Shown: positions 1 through 5,333 of the stretch, piece after piece
Numbering within the stretch: position 1 is the stretch's first letter
Layout: the number at the start of each line of letters is the position of its first letter
Origin: Alphaproteobacteria bacterium
Lineage (GTDB): Bacteria; Pseudomonadota; Alphaproteobacteria; BNTO01
Length of the DNA: 5,385 nt
Assembly: GCA_025996655.1 (NCBI GenBank)
Contig: BNTO01000074.1
Location: 1 to 5,385 of the forward strand
Reading direction: 5' to 3'
Made by a program: the position numbers and the translations under genes
The notes under the pieces: generated by a model
Databases searched by the model: none
What the model was told of the DNA's origin: nothing
What the model saw: only the letters and a program-made list of their open reading frames with translations

Positions 1-116
1 CGAAGATCGTAAGCAAAACAGAAGAAAGGGTTCATGTCACCATGAAGCTTGGGGGCGGTATTGCGGAATACGAAGGGTGGAAATTTTTAACAGAGGTTGT
101 TACATCTATCTTTTAG
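1..116 (+). CDS. C-terminal end of an unidentified protein (5' end outside window)
   Basis: A plus-strand frame is open from the window edge to a TAG at 114-116 and gives about 37 residues ending in EYEGWKFLTEVVTSIF. I do not recognise the family. The residue mix, including GGG followed by an aromatic/charged helix-like end, looks like real protein, whereas frame 1 is closed at once and frame 2 gives a Cys/Arg-rich unlikely product. It converges on the decayed IS5 transposase that begins ten bases further on. The stop might belong to the true gene or might have been created where IS sequence joined it. Too little is present to assign a role. Confidence 0.35.
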   Translation, partial: KIVSKTEERVHVTMKLGGGIAEYEGWKFLTEVVTSIF

Positions 117-125
117 TTAAAACTC

Positions 126-783
126 TCAAAATTTCATCCCATCAGCATCCGTTTTGTTCGCCTTTGTGACAGCGACCTTGTTAATGAGCCCGGACCGCAT
201 GTCTACGCTCACGTGCTTTTTGTATCCCCTCCAAAATTTATGCTTACTTTGAGCGCCGATGCGAACGTCTTTGTCTTTAGCAACTTTGTTGATGTTCGTG
301 TTGTTGAGGGTCTTTTCTTTCTTTTTCAAGGCTTTGGCGCGTTCCTCCCCAATCTGAGCCTTGGCAATAAGAGGCGTGGCATCAGTAAACGTCAGGATTT
401 CGTTCCTAAACCCTTTGGCTTGGAGCGGATCTCTGCGTTGATGGAAGATGTCGGCACAACGTTTCGTCCCAATTTTTTTGCGAATTTTGGAAAACAAGGA
501 ATAATCAGGCGTTTTTTCACCCCAATTGAATCCGCAAAACCATTTCCCTGCATTATTTTCTTCAAGAAAAACTTCAAGCTCTCTGTCCCTTAGGTCCTAA
601 GACTTGCAGAAACAAAGCTTTGAAAAGGCGAAGAAGGCCAAACCCTTGGCAGGGATTGTCTGAGATCAAAGGTTTCAAAATTTCAGTAATCTCTTGGAAA
701 TCAAGGATTTCCATGAATTTCCGATAACGATGGTCGGGACGGATGAGTTGGTTGATAAACATTTTTTTGATTTTTTTTGCCAA
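126..783 (-). pseudogene. IS5-family transposase, frameshifted and C-terminally truncated
   Basis: The protein begins on the minus strand near 783 (MAKKIKKMFINQLIRPDH) and keeps the N-terminal layout of IS5-type transposases: IRPDHRYRKFMEI, then GFGLLRLFKALFLQVL. Near 588-602 the frame shifts. The next frame continues with RDRELEVFLEENNAGKWFCG, KTPDYSLFSKIRKKIGTKR, FTDAT (first Asp of the DDE triad) and HKFWRGYKKHVSVDMRSG, and stops at 126-128 after NKTDADGMKF. Members of this family normally go on with a G-x-V-Y-x-DKGY block carrying the second Asp, then the Glu. Both are absent, so about a third of the enzyme is missing and it cannot be active. One small indel explains the shift. Some IS5 elements use programmed frameshifting, but I see no clear slippery run here, and the 3' truncation marks it as a relic either way. 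Confidence 0.9.
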
Positions 784-850
784 ACGAATCTCATTCTACC
801 AAAAGCTTGAAGCCAAAGTTGATCTCTTTCGATGTGGGATGAGAGGTTTC
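126..850 (-). mobile_element. Remnant of an IS5-family insertion sequence
   Basis: The element consists of the broken transposase plus a non-coding leader at 784 to roughly 850. The promoter-proximal end is judged to lie near 843-856, because the minus-strand sequence GTTGAAACCTCTC there has the look of an IS5-type terminal repeat and the neighbouring plus-strand protein starts to read sensibly at about 855. The other end was lost together with the 3' part of the transposase at about 126, so no inverted repeat pair or target duplication can be shown. The boundaries are approximate. Confidence 0.55.
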
Positions 851-1247
851 AACAGGGCCAAAAGGGAACATTCCTCCGCCTCCTCCATTGAGTGGAGATG
901 GAAACAAGCTTCAGCCGCTTAGATTTGGCGGGACACACGCCCAAGGAGCGCCTGGTGGTGGACAGAACTTTCTGACAGGTAGGACAGAGAGGCACCCTGG
1001 ACTTCGACCAGTGACACCGCAAGCACCGAGACAAAAGGCCCGCGGAGGGAATGATCTTTTGGACGGGATACAAGCATTTGACCAAAGAAGACTCAAAAAG
1101 GTAGAAAAGGTAGACAAAAAAGAGACGGTTGTACCACAAAACAAAATGGCTGCACAATTAATGGCCGTCCTGAACGAAAGGCGCAACTCAGTCACGGGGA
1201 AAGGACGCAGTTTTGATGAAGACGACGAAGAAGACGAAGACTGGTAA
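843..1247 (+). CDS. WASP-VCA-like actin nucleation protein, 5'-truncated
   Basis: Seen: the frame is open from 843 (stop TGA at 840-842) to TAA 1245-1247. It reads GNIPPPPPL (about 867-890), a Gly/Pro/Arg-rich linker, a WH2-like motif DLLDGIQAFDQRRLKKVEK (1053-1109), an amphipathic helix KMAAQLMAVLNERRNSV (1143-1193) and an acidic tail FDEDDEEDEDW (1212-1244) ending in Trp at the C-terminus. Known: WASP, N-WASP and Rickettsia RickA carry this order. WH2 binds an actin monomer, the central helix (N-WASP LMEVMQKRSKAI) binds actin and Arp2/3, and the acidic Trp tail binds Arp2/3. Polyproline recruits profilin-actin. Inferred: this is a host-directed effector for actin assembly. The only usual start, TTG 888, is the Leu of PPPPPL and has no ribosome binding site, so the true N-terminus was probably lost to the IS5 element. 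Even so, 888-1247 would encode a 119-residue VCA module. No secretion signal is visible. The motif match is strong; function and expression are unproven. Confidence 0.75.
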   Translation, partial: EVSTGPKGNIPPPPPLSGDGNKLQPLRFGGTHAQGAPGGGQNFLTGRTERHPGLRPVTPQAPRQKARGGNDLLDGIQAFDQRRLKKVEKVDKKETVVPQNKMAAQLMAVLNERRNSVTGKGRSFDEDDEEDEDW

Positions 1248-1294
1248 CAAGACAGAAAGGGCCTCGCCTGCGCGCGGTGCCCTTTCTTCTTGTT
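1246..1294 (+). terminator. Rho-independent terminator-like hairpin after the VCA-like gene
   Basis: The left arm AACAAGACAGAAAGGGC (1246-1262) pairs along its length with GCCCTTTCTTCTTGTT (1279-1294), leaving only one bulged C at 1253. The loop is the GC-rich stretch 1263-1278. The four G-C pairs at the loop side are followed by the pyrimidine-rich arm TTTCTTCTTGTT, which can serve as the U-tract of an intrinsic terminator. It overlaps the stop codon of the VCA-like gene, which supports that gene having been a real transcription unit separate from rsmH. Confidence 0.75.
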
Positions 1295-1332
1295 AGGAGG
1301 ACAGCGCAACAAATCTCTTGCCTTTTCCTCCT
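1295..1332 (+). promoter_or_regulatory. AGGAGG/CCTCCT inverted pair in the rsmH leader
   Basis: AGGAGG at 1295-1300, a consensus Shine-Dalgarno sequence, is perfectly complementary to CCTCCT at 1327-1332 in the short leader between the terminator and rsmH. No in-frame start lies at a normal distance downstream of AGGAGG, and the rsmH start is more than 50 bases away. The pair could fold the leader, or may be chance. I see no convincing -35/-10 pair here, although rsmH should need a promoter in this gap because the terminator lies just upstream. Confidence 0.2.
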
Positions 1333-1355
1333 TTGCATGGTACCAGTGAACGTAT

Positions 1356-2423
1356 TTGTTTAAAAACTTAAATAAATTGCAAGGAAGGGCAACAAAAAAA
1401 ACAAGGGCCTCTAAGCGGCGTGCTGCGTTTTTTGAAGGGCAAAGCACCGAAGGAACGCACACGCCCGTTCTTCTTCAAGAAGTTCTGGCTGCGCTAGAAC
1501 CTAAGGACCTCGAGACCTTTGTGGACGCCACTTTTGGCGGCGGGGGGTACACGCAGGCCCTTCTGGACGCTTGTAACTGTTTCGTTTTGGCTATCGACCG
1601 CGATAAAGAAACCCTGCCAAGAGCGAACAACGTCTTTGAACGCTACGGGTCCCGCTTTCGCTTTTTGCTTTCTTCCTTTGGGAGAATAAAATTTCTTTTA
1701 AAAGATGTTGCTTTTCAAGGCATTGTCTTTGACTTTGGTACGTCGTTTTTCCAGCTTGAAACGGCCGAACGCGGCTTTTCGTTTCAAAAAGACGGGCCTC
1801 TTGATATGAGGATGAGCCAAGAAGGAATATCAGCTTTTGATGTTGTCAATACTTTTTTGCAGGAAGACCTTAAAAAAATCATCCAAACGTACGGCGAAGA
1901 GCGGTTCTCGGAAAAAATAAGCCATGCTATCGTGAAAGAAAGAACCAAAAATCCCTTGCGAACGACACTGGAATTGGCGCAGGTTGTTCGGTCTATCGTT
2001 CCAAAGTCGGGGCCTTTGGACCCTGCAACCAAAACGTTTCAAGCGTTACGGATTTTTGTCAATAACGAACTGAGGGAGATTGAGCAAGCGCTTATGGGGA
2101 TCGGGGAACTTTTTTTGGAACAGCAGCCCCCCATCTTAGACAAAATAACCGTAGTCACGGTGGCTTTTCATGCCTTGGAGGATCGGATTGTGAAAAATTG
2201 GACAAGAACGATGGAAGCGCAGGCTCTTCTTGACGGGTCCTTTCAGGTTTATAAAAAAAACGCCAAGGTTAGGACGCCTTCGCTTCAAGAAATTCAAGAC
2301 AATCCGCGCAGTCGCTCCGCTCGACTCCGTGCCGTCGTCTTAGAAAAAGGCTCCGAAAAAAATCCTCAAAAAAGTCGGGCCCCTCAATCTCCAAGGCCTC
2401 AATCCCTAAGGAAAGATTCATGA
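1356..2423 (+). CDS. rsmH: 16S rRNA (cytosine-1402 N4) methyltransferase RsmH
   Basis: RsmH (formerly MraW) uses S-adenosylmethionine to methylate N4 of C1402 in the 16S rRNA decoding centre; it acts in the cytoplasm. The 355-residue product shows HTPVLLQEV (35-43), the SAM-binding loop FVDATFGGGGYTQALL (55-70), AIDRD (79-83), ERGFSFQKDGPLDMRM (138-153), YGEERFSEKISHAIV (179-193), TKTFQALRIFVNNELREIE (225-243), AFHALEDRIVKNW (270-282) and NPRSRSARLRA (316-326). The family's usual GVSSPQ reads GTSFFQ (128-133) and SFHSLEDR reads AFHALEDR, so the protein is divergent but intact. Length is slightly above the usual 300-320 residues because of a basic N-terminal stretch of about 34 residues and a Pro/Ser/Lys-rich tail. 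The only in-frame starts before the first motif are TTG 1356 and TTG 1377, neither with a good ribosome binding site, so the start is uncertain. It is first in the cluster; mraZ, often upstream, is absent. Its stop overlaps the ftsL start. Confidence 0.95.
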   Translation: MFKNLNKLQGRATKKTRASKRRAAFFEGQSTEGTHTPVLLQEVLAALEPKDLETFVDATFGGGGYTQALLDACNCFVLAIDRDKETLPRANNVFERYGSRFRFLLSSFGRIKFLLKDVAFQGIVFDFGTSFFQLETAERGFSFQKDGPLDMRMSQEGISAFDVVNTFLQEDLKKIIQTYGEERFSEKISHAIVKERTKNPLRTTLELAQVVRSIVPKSGPLDPATKTFQALRIFVNNELREIEQALMGIGELFLEQQPPILDKITVVTVAFHALEDRIVKNWTRTMEAQALLDGSFQVYKKNAKVRTPSLQEIQDNPRSRSARLRAVVLEKGSEKNPQKSRAPQSPRPQSLRKDS

Positions 2424-2788
2424 CCTTACGTTTCTCGACCACTCTTCTGATGTTCTTTTTCGCCCTTCTTGGCGTGCTTCTTTTTCGCATCAAATACACG
2501 GTTGCGGATTTAGAAACAACGCACAAAGCCCTTCGCCACGCCATTTTAAACAAAAGTGAAGAAATCCATGTCCTTAATGCTGAGTGGACTTTCTTGAACG
2601 AGCCCACGCGCCTTCGAGAATTGGCCAAAAAATATTTGCCCCACCTGAAGCCTATTCGCGGCGAGCAAATCCTTCCGTTTGATGCCTTTCAAAACAGCGG
2701 CCTTGGCGAATATGATCGCAAAGAATTGGAAGACGTTTTGAAAAAATCAGGACGCCACCCCAATTTTGTGTCTTCCAGTGAAAAGTGA
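2420..2788 (+). CDS. ftsL: Cell division protein FtsL
   Basis: FtsL is a small bitopic membrane protein of the divisome that, with FtsB and FtsQ, scaffolds and activates the FtsW-FtsI septal peptidoglycan synthase. The 122-residue product has a very short cytoplasmic start (MTLRF), one membrane span (about residues 6-22, STTLLMFFFALLGVLLF) and a periplasmic helical segment (about 23-60) with heptad-like spacing. This is followed by LNAEWTFLNEPTRLRELAKKYL (residues 52-73), the AEW-x-x-LN-x-P-x-RL signature typical of alphaproteobacterial FtsL. The ATG overlaps the rsmH stop (ATGA), indicating translational coupling. The start of ftsI lies six bases after its stop. FtsL is poorly conserved in sequence; the call rests on topology, this signature and gene order. 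Confidence 0.9.
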   Translation: MTLRFSTTLLMFFFALLGVLLFRIKYTVADLETTHKALRHAILNKSEEIHVLNAEWTFLNEPTRLRELAKKYLPHLKPIRGEQILPFDAFQNSGLGEYDRKELEDVLKKSGRHPNFVSSSEK

Positions 2789-2794
2789 GCGCCT

Positions 2795-4564
2795 GTGACG
2801 AAAATTCTTTTCAAAAAATCTTTTTTGAAAATGCAGCAGAACTTAGGCTTTAGGCGCGGGGGGGCGCACCCGTCTTTGTCTTCGTCCCTTTTTAGTCGCC
2901 TCTTATTCCTGTCCTTTTCCTTTTTTTGTTGCTTTTTCTTTGTGTGCGTGCGGCTGGTGGATTTGATGGTTGTCCGCCACACGTTGTCTCCTACCCTTCA
3001 AAGCCCCATGACGGATGGCGGCATCCCGCGCGCGGATATCCTCGACCGCAACGGCAACGTTTTGGCCACGCATCTTGTAACCGCTTCCGTTTATATCGAT
3101 ACAAGAGACGTCCAAAACGTCAAAGAGACTGTTCGCCTTTTAGGAACAGTTTTCAAAAAAATCCCAGAAAGCGAGCTCCGCCGCAAAGTTTTGTCAGGAA
3201 AAAGTTTTATTTGGCTGGCGCGCCACATTACGCCCAAAAAGCAAGAAGCTGTGCAAAGGCTAGGCCTTCCGGGCGTTTATTTCAAAAAAGATTATAAAAG
3301 AGTTTATCCCTTCGGTCCTTTAGCCAGCCATGTGATTGGTTTTTGCGATCCTGATGGCGCGGGCCTGACAGGGATTGAAAACGCTTTTGATACGCACCTT
3401 TTCAGCGCGACAAAACCCCTCAAACTTTCCATAGACATAAAAGTCCAACATATCCTGCGAGAAACATTAGACGCAGCTATGCAAGAGTTCCATGCCATTG
3501 GAGCCAATGCCATCATTATGGATATTCATACGGGGGAAATCATCGGGATGGAATCCCTCCCCAGTGTTGATTTAAACTACGCGCACAACGCTACACCTGA
3601 CGATTTATTTAATCGCAACACTTTGGGCGTTTACGAAATGGGGTCGGTTTTCAAAATTTTAAACACCGCCATTGCACTAGAATCCGGAAGAGTCAGCCTT
3701 AACAGCATTTTTGACGCGCGCGCCCCCATTAAAATTGGAAAGTTCACCGTAACGGATTTTTGCGTCAAACAACATATTTTGACTTTAGAAGAGGCCTTTA
3801 TTTTTTCGTCCAACATTGCGTCGGTTAAGATTTCGCAACAATTTGGTGGCGCCGTTGTGCAAAAGAAATTTTTCAACGATTTTGGTATTTTTGAGCCTGT
3901 CAAGCTGGAAATCTCCGAAATGGGATTGCCGATCGTTCCCGCGCGTTGGACGGAAACGACGTCTGTGTCAGCAACCTATGGCTATGGCGTTGCGATCAGC
4001 CCTTTGCGCCTGCTCTGTACGGTGGGCGGGATTGTGAATGGGGGCGTTCTCGTCAACCCCACTTTGCTGTGCGGAAAAGAACCCACGGGCCGCAAAATCC
4101 TTTCGCAGCAAACGTCTCAAAAAGTGCGCACGTTGATGCGCAAAGTTATTTGCAAAGGGACAGCGAAAAGGGCGAATGTGAAGGGGTATCAGATCTTTGG
4201 TAAAACGGGAACGGCCAACAAAAACAAGAAGAAAGGCTACGATAAGACGTCTCGGCGCACCATTTTTGTGGGCGGGTTCCCGGCCTCTGCGCCGCGGTAT
4301 ATTTTTTGTTTCATGCTCGATGAACCCAAGCCAACAAAGGATACGTTTGGGTTTGCTTCCGCCGGCTGGAACGTCGCGCCCTATGGCGGCAAGGCCATTG
4401 CGCGCATTGCGCCTTTGTTGGGCGTTCCTTTCTCAGAGGATGAGGATTGGGAGTTTGATGTTGAAATTAAGGATAAACCTGAGGGCCAACCTGTTATTCA
4501 AAAGACTAAACAATTTCTAACGGTTCAAAAAATGCTGGATTCAGGGCAGTTTAGCGTTGGGTGA
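2795..4564 (+). CDS. ftsI: Septal peptidoglycan transpeptidase FtsI (PBP3)
   Basis: FtsI is the class B penicillin-binding protein that cross-links septal peptidoglycan, in complex with FtsW and activated by FtsL-FtsB-FtsQ. The 589-residue product has a basic cytoplasmic N-terminus, a Phe/Cys-rich membrane span (about 36-54), and a PBP dimerisation domain that starts at GIPRADILDRNGNVLA (76-91) and includes YPFGPLASHVIGF (171-183) and GLTGIENAFD (190-199). The transpeptidase domain has all three active-site motifs: S284-VFK (in YEMGSVFK, where the family usually has Pro before Gly), S338-S-N and K470-TG in FGKTGTANK. The enzyme is therefore predicted to be active and beta-lactam-binding. Length matches the family. 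A GTG start at 2795 is chosen because it lies six bases after ftsL and precedes the membrane span; Met13 is an internal alternative. It closes the visible cluster; murE and murF, which usually follow, are not found. Confidence 0.96.
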   Translation: MTKILFKKSFLKMQQNLGFRRGGAHPSLSSSLFSRLLFLSFSFFCCFFFVCVRLVDLMVVRHTLSPTLQSPMTDGGIPRADILDRNGNVLATHLVTASVYIDTRDVQNVKETVRLLGTVFKKIPESELRRKVLSGKSFIWLARHITPKKQEAVQRLGLPGVYFKKDYKRVYPFGPLASHVIGFCDPDGAGLTGIENAFDTHLFSATKPLKLSIDIKVQHILRETLDAAMQEFHAIGANAIIMDIHTGEIIGMESLPSVDLNYAHNATPDDLFNRNTLGVYEMGSVFKILNTAIALESGRVSLNSIFDARAPIKIGKFTVTDFCVKQHILTLEEAFIFSSNIASVKISQQFGGAVVQKKFFNDFGIFEPVKLEISEMGLPIVPARWTETTSVSATYGYGVAISPLRLLCTVGGIVNGGVLVNPTLLCGKEPTGRKILSQQTSQKVRTLMRKVICKGTAKRANVKGYQIFGKTGTANKNKKKGYDKTSRRTIFVGGFPASAPRYIFCFMLDEPKPTKDTFGFASAGWNVAPYGGKAIARIAPLLGVPFSEDEDWEFDVEIKDKPEGQPVIQKTKQFLTVQKMLDSGQFSVG

Positions 4565-4594
4565 TCTTTGTCGGCGTTTAGTGGTATCTGTGTG

Positions 4595-4620
4595 TAGACC
4601 CTAAGCGCTTCCGCTGTCTA
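4595..4620 (+). terminator. Hairpin downstream of ftsI, possible weak terminator
   Basis: TAGAC (4595-4599) pairs with GTCTA (4616-4620), and AGCG (4604-4607) pairs with CGCT (4612-4615) around a CTTC loop. A four-base bulge (4600-4603) sits on the left side. It lies 30 bases after the ftsI stop, where a transcription end would be expected if the operon stops here. The sequence after it is not T-rich, so a rho-independent terminator is only one reading; an mRNA 3'-end stabiliser or chance is also possible. Confidence 0.3.
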
Positions 4621-4648
4621 AGTTTAGAATGATGTAAGCCTGCCCCAA

Positions 4649-4788
4649 GGTTTTAAACGATTCGTCAACCGGCAACCTGCGGTTGTGGGTAACTTTGTAG
4701 AAAACTTGGAATTCCAAGATTCGTGCAAGTTTTTTCCAAGGTTACCTCCCTCCCAACAGGCAACGACCTCAACAAAATCATTAAAACC
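4649..4788. repeat. 140-bp imperfect palindrome (MITE-like or structured element)
   Basis: The sequence from GGTTTTAA (4649-4656) inward matches the reverse complement of the sequence ending in TTAAAACC (4781-4788). Both arms share a GATT block just inside, a CCTG block further in, and GGTAACTTTG (4688-4697) against CAAGGTTACC (4737-4746), which pair in all ten positions with one G-U. A separate perfect 14-base palindrome, CTTGGAATTCCAAG (4705-4718), sits in the loop. This is too much symmetry for chance and suggests either a non-coding mobile element with long arms or a decayed structured locus. It contains no plausible gene. It makes up most of the 369-base gene-poor stretch (4565-4933) where murE would be expected. 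Confidence 0.6.
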
Positions 4789-4798
4789 CCAGAGGGTT
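4785..4798 (+). other. Small stem-loop at the right edge of the palindrome
   Basis: AACCC (4785-4789) and GGGTT (4794-4798) form a five-pair stem around a four-base loop, followed by CTTT. It could act as a weak terminator upstream of the 4828 mini-ORF, but the stem is short and the T-run is interrupted, so chance is likely. Confidence 0.2.
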
Positions 4799-4816
4799 CT
4801 TTAAAAACGTAAACTC

Positions 4817-4823
4817 AAGGAGG
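4817..4823 (+). promoter_or_regulatory. Consensus Shine-Dalgarno sequence before the 13-codon ORF
   Basis: AAGGAGG lies four bases upstream of ATG 4828. It is the best ribosome binding site in the window with a start at suitable spacing; the core cluster genes have weak or no such sites. It therefore marks a translation start that once served, or still serves, a real gene. Confidence 0.5.
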
Positions 4824-4827
4824 CTTT

Positions 4828-4869
4828 ATGAAGATAATCTTTTTTTCCAAGAACAGTAGGATTCCCTAA
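4828..4869 (+). CDS. 13-residue ORF (leader peptide or stump of a lost gene)
   Basis: ATG 4828 with a perfect ribosome binding site opens a frame that reads MKIIFFSKNSRIP and ends at TAA 4867-4869. I recognise no family. Downstream to 4933 there is only AT-rich sequence and then transposon debris, so the simplest view is the 5' stump of a gene whose body was lost to mobile-element activity. A translated leader peptide or a tiny hydrophobic-start peptide are alternatives. The start signal is clear; the existence of a functional product is not. Confidence 0.3.
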   Translation: MKIIFFSKNSRIP

Positions 4870-4933
4870 AAACGAAAGCTTTTTGAGATAGTAGCTTATA
4901 GATTTTATTTTTACGCAAGAACATAAGAATGTT

Positions 4934-5300
4934 TTGAAGATCCGAACCCTATATGATTCCAGCATCAAAGTGTACGAAAAATGTCGAGCAGATAATACGG
5001 GTCAGGAACTGCGCCAAGAATTGGGCGTCATTTCAAGAGCGACATACTTCCAACGAAAGAAGATTATGAAAGCTCTGGAAAAGGAACTTGTTCCGCCTTC
5101 AAAAGGTTTGCCAACTTTTGCAAGAATTCATAGCCCAGGCGCCCTTCAAGATCAAGTCGATTTAAGTCGAGGAAGGATCCGAATTCATGAAAGAGTTTGC
5201 GAAAACATGTCAGGAATTGGGGATTTCATTGCATGTTTTGCCACCCAGACGGCCCGATTATATAGCTAAGCGGCTTGAAAAATTTGCAAAAAAAATGTAA
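4934..5300 (+). pseudogene. rve/IS481-like transposase, internally deleted and frameshifted
   Basis: The first frame (TTG 4934; open upstream to 4895) carries a helix-turn-helix-like segment with ELRQELGVISRATYFQRKK, followed by KELVPPSKG. This resembles the DNA-binding start of IS481-type integrase-core transposases. The continuation of homology is in another frame: QLLQEFIAQAPFKIKSI, a stop TAA at 5163-5165, then VEEGSEFMKEFAKTCQELGI and SLHVLPPRRPDY, ending at TAA 5298-5300. Family members usually read IQ-VDGGSEF and VLPPRSP followed by NG-x-VERAN. Here the second catalytic Asp appears as Glu, the first Asp region is deleted, and the final Glu block is gone. The junction near 5090-5110 removes most of the middle of the enzyme. 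It is certainly inactive. The family call (IS481-like rather than IS3 orfB) rests on the N-terminal part and is less sure than the rve fold. Confidence 0.75.
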
Positions 5301-5333
5301 ACCCTATTAGTGATTTTTGTTAACGGTTTTAAT

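Noticed and set aside
213..593. 126-residue plus-strand ORF
   Set aside because: It lies antisense to the recognisable IS5 transposase frames and has no family features.
849..1157. 102-residue minus-strand ORF
   Set aside because: Cys/Arg/Leu-rich shadow of the VCA-like frame with no recognisable family and no start signal.
843..1247. VCA-like frame as a Listeria ActA-type or chance low-complexity protein
   Set aside because: ActA has a different motif order, with its acidic region first. The ordered WH2, central helix and terminal acidic Trp are more specific than low complexity alone.
1337..1363. ATG with eight-codon frame (MVPVNVFV) before rsmH
   Set aside because: Tempting as the true rsmH start with a frameshift, but there is no good ribosome binding site and no evidence that the first residues belong to RsmH.
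911..1462. 183-residue minus-strand ORF with a poly-Ser run
   Set aside because: It is the antisense of the acidic-tail codons of the VCA-like gene and of the rsmH start; the Ser run is merely the complement of GAC/GAA/GAG repeats.
2926..3297. 123-residue plus-strand ORF inside ftsI
   Set aside because: Out-of-frame shadow of ftsI; Arg/Pro-rich composition typical of a frame shift.
4568..4597. TTG frame SAFSGICV as a remnant of murE
   Set aside because: Eight residues are too few, and it is simply the readthrough of the ftsI frame after its stop.
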